DNA of 64,000 nucleotides, taken from contig NZ_ATVO01000007.1 of assembly GCF_000420765.1 (NCBI RefSeq), positions 62,001 to 126,000 of the forward strand, given 5' to 3'. Origin of the DNA: Sandarakinorhabdus limnophila DSM 17366. Its GTDB lineage: Bacteria > Pseudomonadota > Alphaproteobacteria > Sphingomonadales > Sphingomonadaceae. The number at the start of each line of letters is the position of its first letter. Within the stretch, counting starts at the first letter, position 1. A model generated the notes under the pieces. The model saw nothing but the letters and a program-made list of their open reading frames with translations, ran no database searches and was not told the origin of the DNA. This document shows positions 35,600 to 44,086 of this stretch, piece after piece. A program made the translations under genes and the position numbers.

Positions 35600-36973
35600 A
35601 TGGTGACGATGCGATCGATTGTGGCAGTGGCGGCTTTGCTGGCGGGCACGTCGCCCGTGCTGGCTGCCGAAGCGCCGCTCACTGCGCTTGCCGCCGGCGT
35701 GAGCGAGGCCGAATTGAAGGCCAGCATCACCGCGTTGGTGGGCTTCGGCACCCGCCATTCGGCCAGCGACACCACCAGCCCGACCCGCGGCATTGGCGCC
35801 GCCCGCCGCTGGACCGAGAGCCGCTTTCAGGCGTTCAGCGCCGCCTGTGGCAATTGCCTGACTATTGAAAAGCCAGCACAGGTGTTCACCGGTGATCGCC
35901 TGCCCAATCCGACCGAGATCGTGGACGTGCTGGCCATCCAGCGCGGCACCACCGATCCGGACCGGTTCATCATCATTTCCGCTCATATCGACAGCCGCAA
36001 CAGCGATCCCAACGATGCCAAGGGCGATGCGCCGGGCGCCAATGATGATGGCAGCGGCACCGCCGCCGTGATCGAAGCGGCGCGCGTGCTTTCGCAGCAC
36101 AAGTTCCCTGCCACCGTCGTCTATGCCGTGCTGTCGGGTGAGGAGCAGGGACTGAACGGCGGCAAGGTGCTGGCCGATTACGCCCGCGCTAAGGGCTGGG
36201 TGGTTGAAGCTGACCTGAACAACGACATCATTGGGAACAGCACCGGCATTGGCGGCATGAAGGAGTCGGGCCATGTCCGCGTGTTTTCGGAAGGCACCAA
36301 GGCCGTGGAAAGCGCCGCTCAGGCCAACCGCCGCCGCTACAACGGGGGTGAGAATGATTCGCCCAGCCGTAACGTGGCGCGCTTCCTCGACCGCCTTGCC
36401 GACCACAACATCGATGGCCTGGATGTGAAGATGATCTATCGCACCGACAGGTTCGGCCGCGGCGGCGATCAGACCCGCCTCCTCGAAGCCGGCTATCCGG
36501 CGGTGCGCATAACCGAGTCCGTGGAACATTATGACCGGCAGCACCAGAATATTCGGGTGGAAAACGGCCGCGCCTATGGTGATCTCATCCCCGGCGTCGA
36601 TTTCCAGTATCTTGCCAAGGTGACCAGGTTGAACGTGGCCGCCCTGGCCGCGCTGGCGCGTGCGCCGATGCCGCCGGCCGTCACCATCCAGCGCGACGCC
36701 GGTTCCAATACCAAGGTGAGCTGGGCTCCGGTGAAGGGCGCTGCCGGCTACAAGATCTGGTGGCGCGACACCACCGCACCGCAATGGCAATATAGCCGCA
36801 CCGCCGCGGCCGCTGCCACGTCGCTGGTGCTGGAACATGTGTCGATCGATGATTGGCTGTTTGGCGTTGCCGCCGTGGCCGCCGATGGCAGCGAAAGCCC
36901 GATCGCCTATCCGGGCGACGCCGGCAACTTCATCAGCAACCCGCCGTTCCCGTCGCCGCAACCGCGGCCCTGA
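35600..36973 (+). CDS. Secreted M28-family metallopeptidase with C-terminal fibronectin-III-like domain
   Basis: 457 residues from ATG 35600; signal peptide MRSIVAVAALLAGTSPVLAA. Catalytic region: FIIISAHIDSRNSD (His/Asp), APGANDDGSGTAAVIEAARV (bridging Asp), AVLSGEEQGLNGGKVLADYA (Glu pair), DLNNDIIGNS, and ITESVEHYDRQHQ supplying the last His. After about residue 365 comes a beta-sandwich segment (VTIQRDAGSNTKVSWAPV, GAAGYKIWWRDTTAPQW) like an FN-III module, probably for substrate or surface contact. It differs from the 15.2-kb M28 gene, which has a PA domain instead. Confidence 0.9.
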   Translation: MVTMRSIVAVAALLAGTSPVLAAEAPLTALAAGVSEAELKASITALVGFGTRHSASDTTSPTRGIGAARRWTESRFQAFSAACGNCLTIEKPAQVFTGDRLPNPTEIVDVLAIQRGTTDPDRFIIISAHIDSRNSDPNDAKGDAPGANDDGSGTAAVIEAARVLSQHKFPATVVYAVLSGEEQGLNGGKVLADYARAKGWVVEADLNNDIIGNSTGIGGMKESGHVRVFSEGTKAVESAAQANRRRYNGGENDSPSRNVARFLDRLADHNIDGLDVKMIYRTDRFGRGGDQTRLLEAGYPAVRITESVEHYDRQHQNIRVENGRAYGDLIPGVDFQYLAKVTRLNVAALAALARAPMPPAVTIQRDAGSNTKVSWAPVKGAAGYKIWWRDTTAPQWQYSRTAAAAATSLVLEHVSIDDWLFGVAAVAADGSESPIAYPGDAGNFISNPPFPSPQPRP

Positions 36974-36984
36974 AGCTGTTCCCG

Positions 36985-37008
36985 TCACCCCGGCGAAAGC
37001 CGGGGTGA
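36985..37008. repeat. Perfect 10-bp palindrome with GAAA loop
   Basis: TCACCCCGGC (36985-36994), GAAA, GCCGGGGTGA (36999-37008), lying between two convergent genes. It is related in style (CACCCCGG...CCGGGGTG) to the hairpin at 9805-9823. No T run; probably a dispersed palindromic unit that could act as a transcript end stabiliser. Confidence 0.6.
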
Positions 37009-37017
37009 GGTGATGGG

Positions 37018-37482
37018 TCAAGCTCCGGCTATAACCGGGCGACCGATCAACGCCGCCGCATCCGGCGCCAGCATCTGCGCTTGTCCGGTAAGCGGGTGGT
37101 GAACGGCGAGCATATTCTGGCTGCGCGCGTGCAGCAGCCACCACTCGCCGTCGCGGGTGAGCAGCAGCGCCGGCCTGCCCGCCACCAGATCGACGGTCAA
37201 CAGCGGCTCTGCCGGCGAAGGTGGCGCGCCTGCTTCCCAGACGATTTCAACCATTGTTTCCTGATCATCGTCGTTGGCATCGGTCCACGCGCCTGCAACG
37301 GCCAGCAGCGCGTCGCGGCCGGTGCGGGCGCCGATGCGGGCCGCCACCTGTTCGGGCGTGAAGCACACGCCGCGCGCTTGCCAGCAGGTGATGAGCGCCG
37401 CCACCAGCGGATCGGCAGGCTCTGCCCGCGCTGGGTTGGCGAGCAACAGCGGCAGGGCCAGCAGGATACGGCGATTGATCAT
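37018..37482 (-). CDS. Exported protein, possibly a degenerate C39-peptidase-like domain
   Basis: 154 residues with a signal peptide (MINRRILLALPLLLANPARA). The mature part, DPLVAALITCWQARGVCFTP ... PEQVAARIGARTGR ... GRPALLLTRDGEWWLLHARS, resembles in outline the regulatory C39-like domains in which a Cys-helix is followed by a strand pair, but I see no Cys/His catalytic arrangement I trust. Function unknown. It is divergent from the ABC-F gene by 48 bp. Confidence 0.6.
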   Translation of the reverse strand: MINRRILLALPLLLANPARAEPADPLVAALITCWQARGVCFTPEQVAARIGARTGRDALLAVAGAWTDANDDDQETMVEIVWEAGAPPSPAEPLLTVDLVAGRPALLLTRDGEWWLLHARSQNMLAVHHPLTGQAQMLAPDAAALIGRPVIAGA

Positions 37483-37530
37483 GCCAGCAGCCTAGCCGGC
37501 TCGGCCCTATCCTGCTAGGCGGCGCGCATC

Positions 37531-39396
37531 ATGTTGTCTGTTCAAAACCTCACCGTTCGCCTTGGCGGGCGCGCCATCATCGACGGCGCCAGCGCTACGC
37601 TGCCGCCGCGCGGCTGTGTTGGCCTGATCGGCCGCAACGGCGCCGGCAAATCCACGATGATGAAGGTGATGGCCGGCACCATCGATCCGGATGGCGGCAG
37701 CATTGAACGGCCGCGCGGCACAAGGCTGGGCTGGCTGAAGCAGGAAGCCCCAATGGGGCAGGGCACGCCGTTTGAAACCGTGCTGGCCGCCGATACCGAA
37801 CGCGCTGCGCTGATCGCCGAGGAAGACGCCGGCGCTTCGCCGGAACGTGTGGCCGATATTCACGAGCGGTTGATCGCTATTGATGCTCACACCGCCCCCG
37901 CTCGCGCTGCGCGAATCCTGGTGGGCCTGGGTTTTGACGAGGACATGCAGGGCCGTCCGCTCGACAGCTATTCCGGTGGTTGGCGCATGCGTGTGGCGCT
38001 GGCGGCGCTGCTGTTCACCCGGCCCGATGTGCTGTTGCTCGACGAACCGTCGAACCACCTCGATCTGGAATCGGCCCTGTGGCTGGAAAATTTCCTGAAA
38101 TCCTATCCCGGCCTGATCGTACTGATCAGCCACGAGCGTGATCTGCTGAACCGAGTGGCGGGCATGATCCTGCACCTCGAAGGCGGCAAGGTGCAGCTTT
38201 ACACCGGCAATTACGACAGTTTCGAACGGCAGCGTGCCGAACGGCTGTCGCAACTGGAGGCCGCCCGCACCGCCCAGGCCACGCAGCGCGCCAAGCTGCA
38301 GGATTATATCGCGCGCAACAGCGCCCGCGCCTCCACCGCCAAGCAGGCGCAGAGCCGGCAGAAGGCGCTGGCCAAGATGCAGCCGGTTGCCGAAGCGGCC
38401 AATGATCCGGCGATGAAGTTCGATTTCCCCAGCCCGGAACCGCTGCGCCCGCCGCTGGTGACGCTGGATCATGCCGATGTCGGCTATGACGGCCGCGCGA
38501 TCCTGAACAATCTCGATATCCGCCTGGATCCCGATGACCGATTGGCGCTGGTGGGCCGCAACGGCAACGGCAAGACAACGCTGGCCCGGCTGTTGATCGG
38601 CCAGTTGCCGACCATGGCGGGCACGCGCTTTGCATCGGGCAAGCTGAAAGTGGGCTATTTCACCCAGTATCAGGTCGAGGAACTGGATGGTGACGCCACG
38701 CCGGTGTTGATGATGGGCCGCGCCATGAAGGGCTCCAGCCCCAGCGCCGTACGGGCGCAACTGGGCCGCTTCGGCTTTACTGGCCCGACCGCGGAACAGC
38801 GCATCGGCACGATGAGCGGCGGGGAAAAGGCGCGATTGGCGCTGGCGCTCGTCACCCGCGATGCGCCGCACCTGATCGTGCTCGATGAACCGACCAACCA
38901 CCTCGACATCGATTGCCGCGAAGCCCTGGTGCAGGCGCTGGCCGGCTATGAAGGCGCTGTGGTGGTGGTCAGCCACGATCGGCACGTGATCGAAGCCAGC
39001 GCCGATCGGCTTGTGCTGGTTGATGCTGGTCGTGCCGGCACGTTTGACGGCAGTATCGACGATTATGAAACGCTGATTCTAGCCGGCTCCAACGCCAACG
39101 CCGCTGCGCCTGCCGCCGCCAAGGCACAACGCATCGATCCCAAGGAAGCCCGGCGCCAGGCCGCGGCCCGCCGGGAAGCTGCCAAGCCGCTGCGCCAGGC
39201 GATGCTGGCGGCCGAAGCGCAGATGAACAGGCTGATTGCCGAACGCGAGGCGGTGGACGAGCAGATGACTCAGGCGCCGGCCGACATTACTGCCCTCATG
39301 CAGAAGCGCGGCGTGCTCGATGCCGGTATTACGGCCGCTGAGGACGCGTGGGCCGCGGCCAGTGAGGCCTATGACGTGGCAGTGGCGGCGCCTTAA
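37531..39396 (+). CDS. ABC-F family ATPase (YheS/Uup-like)
   Basis: 621 residues, cytoplasmic, two ABC domains and no membrane span. Walker A GRNGAGKST near 35 and GRNGNGKTT near 347; signatures YSGGWRMRVALAAL and MSGGEKARLALAL; Walker B VLLLDEPSNHLDLES and LIVLDEPTNHLDIDC. The linker contains ARNSARASTAKQAQSRQKAL. A charged coiled-coil tail follows from about residue 530 (ARRQAAARREAAKPLRQAML). Expected to act on the ribosome. This is distinct from EttA at 16.7 kb. The TAA stop overlaps the stop of the convergent luxC fragment. Confidence 0.9.
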   Translation: MLSVQNLTVRLGGRAIIDGASATLPPRGCVGLIGRNGAGKSTMMKVMAGTIDPDGGSIERPRGTRLGWLKQEAPMGQGTPFETVLAADTERAALIAEEDAGASPERVADIHERLIAIDAHTAPARAARILVGLGFDEDMQGRPLDSYSGGWRMRVALAALLFTRPDVLLLDEPSNHLDLESALWLENFLKSYPGLIVLISHERDLLNRVAGMILHLEGGKVQLYTGNYDSFERQRAERLSQLEAARTAQATQRAKLQDYIARNSARASTAKQAQSRQKALAKMQPVAEAANDPAMKFDFPSPEPLRPPLVTLDHADVGYDGRAILNNLDIRLDPDDRLALVGRNGNGKTTLARLLIGQLPTMAGTRFASGKLKVGYFTQYQVEELDGDATPVLMMGRAMKGSSPSAVRAQLGRFGFTGPTAEQRIGTMSGGEKARLALALVTRDAPHLIVLDEPTNHLDIDCREALVQALAGYEGAVVVVSHDRHVIEASADRLVLVDAGRAGTFDGSIDDYETLILAGSNANAAAPAAAKAQRIDPKEARRQAAARREAAKPLRQAMLAAEAQMNRLIAEREAVDEQMTQAPADITALMQKRGVLDAGITAAEDAWAAASEAYDVAVAAP

Positions 39397-39967
39397 ACCT
39401 CGATGGAAACGATACGGGTGAGCTCGGTGAGCAGGTTCACCCCGTCCCACACATTGCCGAACGCCAGCGCCTGACCGAAGGGCACGATGCGATCGATACC
39501 GTGCGGGCGGGTGGCTGCCAGCATGGTGCGCCAGTCGCCGCCGCTGACGCCAAGGCTGGCGATGGTCTGCCAGTCGCGCTGCACAAGCGGGGCGAGGTCT
39601 TCGAGGCGCTCGATGCGGCGTTCGACGAAGAAGCCGTCGCTGGCCAGCCGGGTGAGGCGTGTCATGTCGGGCGTTTCGGTCACGCGCAGGCGATAATCGC
39701 TGGTGGCGCGGTGATGCACGGCGCCGGCGGCGTCGAGCATCCGTTCGGCGACCAGTTTGTCCACAGCGGCGCGAGCGGCGAAGGGCTCGCCAGCGGCGGC
39801 GATGGCGGATTCCACCAGCGGCCAGAAGGTCGCCTGCGCGGCGGTCACGTTGGCAGCATCACCGCGCCACAACAGCGCCAGCGGTGAGGAGCACGCCTGC
39901 TGGCCGAAAGTGACGGCATCGAGCGCGAAGCGGCGCGATGTTCGCCCGCCAGCCCGAAGGCGGTCCG
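39393..39967 (-). pseudogene. C-terminal fragment of an acyl-CoA reductase (LuxC family)
   Basis: The frame is open from the end of parE to 39393 and reads GGRTSRRFALDAVTFGQQAC, SSPLALLWRGDAANV, then RPHGIDRIVPFGQALAFGNV and WDGVNLLTELTRIV, matching the C-terminal half of LuxC-type fatty acyl-CoA reductases, including the FGQQACSSP catalytic-cysteine segment. Nothing resembling the N-terminal half exists: homology begins within a base or two of the parE stop, and no start codon fits except a late ATG at 39872. A deletion appears to have joined parE to the middle of this gene. About 190 of the usual 350-450 residues remain. Confidence 0.75.
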
Positions 39968-41959
39968 TCAGGCATCGATGGCGTCGGCCTCGATCGAGGT
40001 GGCGTGGCTCTGGATGAAGTGGAAACGATGTTCGGGGTTGCGGCCCATCAGTCGCTCCACCAAATCGGCGACATCGGCCCGGCCATCCACATCCTCGGGC
40101 AGCTTCACCCGGATCAGGCTGCGGCGGGCCGGATCCATGGTGGTTTCCTTCAACTGCGACGGGTTCATTTCCCCCAGGCCCTTGAAGCGGCTCACCTCCA
40201 CCTTAGACTTGCCGCTGAACACCGTCTTCATCAACTCGGCGCGGTGGGCATCATCGCGGGCATAGGCAACCGTGCCGCCAGCCGCCAAGCGATAGAGCGG
40301 CGGCTGCGCGAGATAAAGCCGGCCATCACGCACCAGGCCCGGCATCTCGCGGAAGAAGAAGGTCATCAGCAGGGTGGCGATATGGGCGCCGTCGACATCG
40401 GCATCGGTCATGATGACGATGCGTTCGTAGCGCAGATTTTCCGGGCTGTATTTGTCGCGCGTGCCGCAGCCCATGGCGAGCGTGAGATCGGCGATTTCAT
40501 TGTTGGCGCCGATCTTGGCCATGTTGGCCGAAGCGACGTTGAGGATCTTGCCACGGATGGGCAGGATCGCCTGGGTGTTGCGATCGCGTGCTTGTTTGGC
40601 GCTGCCGCCGGCCGAATCACCTTCCACGATGAACAATTCCGTGCCGACCGCGTCATTGCGGGCGCAATCGGTGAGCTTGCCGGGCAGGCGCAGGCTGGAT
40701 TTGCTGGTCGCGGTCTTGCGCTTCACCATCATTTCCTGGCGGCGGCGCAGCCGGTCTTCCATGCGCTCCACCACGAAGGCGAGCAGCGCCTTGCCGCGTT
40801 CACCATTGGCCACCAGCCAGTGATCGAAATGATCCTTGATGGCGTTTTCCACCAACCGCGTGGCCTCCGGGCTGGTCAGCCGGTCCTTGGTCTGGCTCTG
40901 GAACTGCGGATCGCGGATGAACAGCGACAGCATGATCTCCGCGCCGGCAAACACGTCTTCGCCGGAAAGATCGCTGGCCTTCTTGTTGCCGGTGAGGCCG
41001 GCATAGTTCTTCAGGCCGCGGGTCAGCGCCAGCCGCAGGCCCGCCTCATGCGTGCCACCATCGGGCGTGGGGATGGTGTTGCAATAGAAACTGGCCGAAC
41101 CTTCGCCATATTGCGGCCAGGCGCAGGCCCATTCCACCGCACCCATCGGCCGGCCATCTGGGCCAGCTGGCAGATCGGTGCGGCCGGCAAACAGATCGGG
41201 CACCACCAGCGGGCGGTTGTCGAGCCGTTCCTTCAGATGATCGGCCAGGCCACCGGGGAAGGTGAAGACGGCCGTTTCCGGCACATCGGGCGTCGCCAGT
41301 TCGGGCGCACAGCGCCAGCGGATCTCGACACCGCCGAACAGATAGGCCTTGGACCGGGCCAGCTTATAGAGCCGGGCCGGCTTGAAGCGGGCGTCCTCGC
41401 CAAAGATCTCGGCATCGGGGTGGAATTTGACGCTGGTGCCGCGCCGGTTCTGCGTCGGGCCCAGTTCCTCGATCTTGCCTTGCGGAATCCCGCGTGAATA
41501 ACGCTGGCGATACAGCAGCTTGTTGCGAGCGACTTCCACCACCGTATCGTCTGAAAGGGCGTTGACGACGCTGATGCCCACGCCGTGCAGGCCGCCCGAC
41601 GTTGCATAGGCCTTGCCGCTGAACTTGCCGCCGGAATGCAGCATGGTCAGAATCACTTCCAGTGCCGATTTGTCGGGAAAGCGCGGGTGCGGATCGACAG
41701 GGATGCCGCGGCCATTGTCGGTGATGGTCAGGCTATTGTCGGCCTCGAGCGTCACCTCGATGCGGCTGGCGTGGCCTGCCACCGCTTCATCCATGGCGTT
41801 GTCGAGCACTTCGGCGGCGAGATGGTGAAGCGCGCGTTCGTCGGTGCCGCCGATATACATGCCGGGGCGGCGGCGGACGGGTTCGAGCCCCTCCAGCACC
41901 TCGATATGGCTGGCATCATATTCGGCGGAGCTTTGCGTGGCAGCGAACAGATCGGACAT
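39968..41959 (-). CDS. parE: DNA topoisomerase IV subunit B
   Basis: ATPase subunit that with ParC decatenates daughter chromosomes. 663 residues from ATG 41959 (MSDLFAATQSSAEYDASHIE); a GTG two codons upstream is possible. GHKL ATPase motifs: EVLDNAMDEAVAG, ITDNGRGIPVD, KAYATSGGLHGVGISVVNAL. The TOPRIM region has LFIVEGDSAGGSAKQARDR and IVIMTDADVDGAHIATLL. The C-terminus is RFKGLGEMNPSQLKETTMDP. ParE rather than GyrB is favoured by length and the short segment between the transducer and TOPRIM domains. Directly followed by the luxC scrap. Confidence 0.92.
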   Translation of the reverse strand: MSDLFAATQSSAEYDASHIEVLEGLEPVRRRPGMYIGGTDERALHHLAAEVLDNAMDEAVAGHASRIEVTLEADNSLTITDNGRGIPVDPHPRFPDKSALEVILTMLHSGGKFSGKAYATSGGLHGVGISVVNALSDDTVVEVARNKLLYRQRYSRGIPQGKIEELGPTQNRRGTSVKFHPDAEIFGEDARFKPARLYKLARSKAYLFGGVEIRWRCAPELATPDVPETAVFTFPGGLADHLKERLDNRPLVVPDLFAGRTDLPAGPDGRPMGAVEWACAWPQYGEGSASFYCNTIPTPDGGTHEAGLRLALTRGLKNYAGLTGNKKASDLSGEDVFAGAEIMLSLFIRDPQFQSQTKDRLTSPEATRLVENAIKDHFDHWLVANGERGKALLAFVVERMEDRLRRRQEMMVKRKTATSKSSLRLPGKLTDCARNDAVGTELFIVEGDSAGGSAKQARDRNTQAILPIRGKILNVASANMAKIGANNEIADLTLAMGCGTRDKYSPENLRYERIVIMTDADVDGAHIATLLMTFFFREMPGLVRDGRLYLAQPPLYRLAAGGTVAYARDDAHRAELMKTVFSGKSKVEVSRFKGLGEMNPSQLKETTMDPARRSLIRVKLPEDVDGRADVADLVERLMGRNPEHRFHFIQSHATSIEADAIDA

Positions 41960-42054
41960 GGCCACTGTATAGGGCGCCGCCGCGCGGGCCGCCAGCGGCT
42001 AGGCCTGTTTGACCGGGTGCGACAATTTTTTTTGGCCGTACGCCATTTCGCGCA

Positions 42055-42083
42055 TTGTTCTGTAACATTGTGCGGTGCAATAA
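42055..42083 (+). promoter_or_regulatory. Candidate sigma-70-type promoter of the small RNA
   Basis: TTGTTC (42055-42060), 17-bp spacer, CAATAA (42078-42083). The predicted start is near 42090. No plus-strand gene lies upstream for more than 2.6 kb, yet a perfect plus-strand terminator follows 40 bp later, which supports a start here. Confidence 0.45.
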
Positions 42084-42089
42084 AGCGAT

Positions 42090-42153
42090 GCCGATATGGC
42101 GATCCTCCCCAAGGATTTACTAGGGCCGAAACTCAGGTTTCGGCCCTTTTTTT
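42090..42153 (+). ncRNA. Candidate 64-nt small RNA with an anti-Shine-Dalgarno loop
   Basis: Downstream of the promoter-like boxes the transcript would fold into two hairpins. Hairpin 1: ATCCT/AGGAT with the loop CCCCA, exposing CCTCCCC (42105-42111 region), complementary to ribosome-binding sites. Hairpin 2: the terminator GGGCCGAAAC/GTTTCGGCCC followed by seven T. This architecture (CU-rich loop plus intrinsic terminator) is that of several alphaproteobacterial trans-acting small RNAs of the CCUCC-loop type. No such RNA is identified by name here. The alternative is a premature terminator in an amt leader, since amt starts 293 bp downstream on the same strand. Confidence 0.5.
42123..42153 (+). 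terminator. Strong intrinsic terminator between parE and amt
   Basis: Perfect 10-bp stem GGGCCGAAAC (42123-42132) / GTTTCGGCCC (42137-42146), TCAG loop, then TTTTTTT (42147-42153). The T tract is on the plus strand only, so it acts rightward. Confidence 0.9.
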
Positions 42154-42445
42154 CAATCTTTAGCGTTGGTTGGTTGGAATCAAGGGAGCGGTTCAGCGAC
42201 CGCACGGGAATGGTGCGCTGCACAAAAAGGCGCACCTTCCTCGTTCGGAACTGGGTGGAGCGTGATCCGTCGCCCGCAGCCAGCCGGTGGCACTTCGGCC
42301 CCGAGCGAACCGGCCACTGCACCTTCTGCTTGAATGCCGCCACCGCCATTTTGCCACTATCGCCGGTTGCCTTGACCATGGTTCAGCAAACGTCTGAACG
42401 CTTCATCTGACGGGCGCCCGTCAGAGTTTGAGTGCAGAGGGAAAA
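42154..42445. other. Leader region of amt, no clear gene
   Basis: About 290 bp between the terminator and the amt start. Open frames on both strands cross it (one starting at 42208, MVRCTKRRTFLVRNWVERD; one on the minus strand to 41999) but lack RBS, domain or coherent composition. It should contain the amt promoter. I see no convincing sigma-54 TGGCAC-N5-TTGC element. Confidence 0.4.
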
Positions 42446-43795
42446 ATGAGGATGTTCGACAGTTTGCCGGGTTCGGCCAAGCGTGCCGCTGCCGCCTTGC
42501 TGCCTGCCCTATTGCTGGCCACGCCCGTCTTGGCCGCTGACGCGGCGCCGGTTCCCGACAAGGGCGACACCGCGTGGATGATGGTCTCCACATTGCTGGT
42601 GCTGCTGATGATCCTGCCCGGGCTGCAGCTGTTCTACGGCGGCCTCACCCGCACCAAGAACATGCTTTCCACCATGACGCAGATCGGCGCCGCCACTTGC
42701 CTGGCCATGCTGATGTGGGTGGTTTTCGGCTATTCGCTGACCTTCGGGCCCGAAGCTGTCGGTGCGTTGAAGCCGTTCATTGGCGGCCTTGATCGGCTGT
42801 TCCTGGCTGGCATCACGCCGGCGTCCACCGCCGCGACCTTTACCGCTGGTGTTGTCATCCCCGAATATGTCTTCGTCTGCTTCCAGATGACCTTCGCCGC
42901 CATTACCGTCAGCCTCGTGCTCGGTTCGGTGGTGGAGCGCATCAAGTTTTCGGCCGTGCTGATCTTCACCCTGGTGTGGCTGCCGATCGTCTATCTGCCG
43001 ATCGCGCATATGGTGTGGGCCTCGTCGGGCATGTTCTTCACCATGGGTGCGCTCGATTTTGCCGGCGGCACCGTGGTGCACATTAATGCCGGCGTGTCGG
43101 CGCTGGTAGCGGCGATCATCCTGGGCAAGCGCATCGGCTATGGCCGCGAGATCATGGCGCCGCATTCGCTCACGCTCACTTTGGTGGGCACCGGCATGTT
43201 GTGGGTCGGCTGGTTCGGGTTCAACGCCGGCTCGGCGCTGGAAGCCAATGGCTCGGCGGCGCTGGCGATGATCAACACGTTCGTGGCCACGGCCTCTGGC
43301 GGGCTGGCCTGGCTGGCGGTGGAGAAAATCGCCGGTCACAAGCCGTCGGCGCTGGGCTTGGCGTCCGGCATCATCGCTGGCCTGGTGGCCATTACCCCGG
43401 CGGCTGGCCTGGCCGGCCCGATGGGCGCCATTCTGCTCAGCGCCGCGGCGTCGGCCGTCTGCTATGCCGCAGTGACCACGCTCAAACCGCGCTTTGGCTA
43501 TGACGATTCGCTCGATGCGTTCGGGATTCACGGGGTTGGCGGCATTGTTGGCGCGGTTGGCACGGGCGTTGTGGCCTCGCCGGCGCTGGGTGGGCAGGGG
43601 GCGGCGGATTTCGACATGGCCGGCCAGATCGGTGTGCAGCTGGCGGCGGTGGGGACGACGATCGTGTGGGCCACCATTGGCACTGTGGTTGCGGTTTACG
43701 TCGCCAAGGCGGTGACGGGCCTGCGTGTCAGCAGCGACGTTGAGCGCGAGGGGCTCGATCTGGCCGAGCATGGCGAGCGGGCGTATAATCCATGA
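42446..43795 (+). CDS. amt: Ammonium transporter
   Basis: 449-residue inner-membrane channel for ammonium uptake. N-terminal signal-like segment (AAAALLPALLLATPVLAADA), then eleven helices. Landmarks: LVLLMILPGLQLFYGGLTRT, AGTVVHINAGVSALVAAIIL-like (FAGGTVVHINAGVSA with the twin-histidine His), WVGWFGFNAGSALEANGSAA, and DAFGIHGVGGIVGAVGTGVV with the second conserved His. ATG 42446 follows GAGGGAAA; ATG 42452 is an alternative. glnK is not adjacent; the PII gene glnB lies 1.8 kb away on the other strand. Convergent with glnA across a hairpin cluster. Confidence 0.93.
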   Translation: MRMFDSLPGSAKRAAAALLPALLLATPVLAADAAPVPDKGDTAWMMVSTLLVLLMILPGLQLFYGGLTRTKNMLSTMTQIGAATCLAMLMWVVFGYSLTFGPEAVGALKPFIGGLDRLFLAGITPASTAATFTAGVVIPEYVFVCFQMTFAAITVSLVLGSVVERIKFSAVLIFTLVWLPIVYLPIAHMVWASSGMFFTMGALDFAGGTVVHINAGVSALVAAIILGKRIGYGREIMAPHSLTLTLVGTGMLWVGWFGFNAGSALEANGSAALAMINTFVATASGGLAWLAVEKIAGHKPSALGLASGIIAGLVAITPAAGLAGPMGAILLSAAASAVCYAAVTTLKPRFGYDDSLDAFGIHGVGGIVGAVGTGVVASPALGGQGAADFDMAGQIGVQLAAVGTTIVWATIGTVVAVYVAKAVTGLRVSSDVEREGLDLAEHGERAYNP

Positions 43796-43839
43796 GGTGA
43801 GCCGGGGGCTTATTTGCCTCTGGCCTTTTTACCAAAGTT

Positions 43840-43864
43840 CCCGCTCAGGCTGAGCTTGTCGAAG
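43840..43864. repeat. Dispersed-type repeat CCGCTCAGGCTGAGC...
   Basis: Contains GCTCAGGCTGAGC, a 5-bp inverted repeat, followed by TTGTCGAAG. This motif (CCGCTCAGGCTGAGCTTGTC) is familiar as an intergenic palindromic unit in sphingomonad and other proteobacterial genomes. There is a single copy in this window. Confidence 0.4.
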
Positions 43865-43905
43865 CCGGCTTGCGCTTGGCACTGAAACGCGGGCCTGCGG
43901 GAAGG

Positions 43906-43983
43906 GCACGGCCGGCGGCTAAGCCGCCGAGTCCGTGCTGGGTTTTCAGAAAGGAAAGAAGGAAGAGCGCGGCAAAGCCGCGC
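43906..43983. repeat. Two perfect hairpins in the amt-glnA gap
   Basis: First: GCACGG (43906-43911) / CCGTGC (43933-43938) enclosing GGCGGC TAA GCCGCC (43914-43928). Second: GCGCGGC AAA GCCGCGC (43967-43983). Both are perfect and have 3-nt inner loops. Together with the terminator at 44003 they make a dense run of stem-loops between two convergent nitrogen genes. Confidence 0.65.
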
Positions 43984-43994
43984 CGTCGGACGAA

Positions 43995-44027
43995 TCAAAA
44001 AAGGCGGCCTGTGGGGGCCGCCTTTTT
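43995..44027. terminator. Bidirectional intrinsic terminator between amt and glnA
   Basis: AAAAAA, GGCGGCC (44003-44009), loop, GGCCGCC (44016-44022), TTTTT. A T run follows the stem in both directions, so it serves amt (+) and glnA (-). Confidence 0.85.
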
Positions 44028-44086
44028 CGTTCGCCGTCCGAGCTTTGACGAGCCGGGGCGTAACGCTGCGCGTTACGCCCGCGCCG

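Noticed and set aside
42096-42410. 104-codon plus-strand frame in the amt leader
   Set aside because: It begins inside the candidate small RNA and crosses its terminator; composition is not protein-like.
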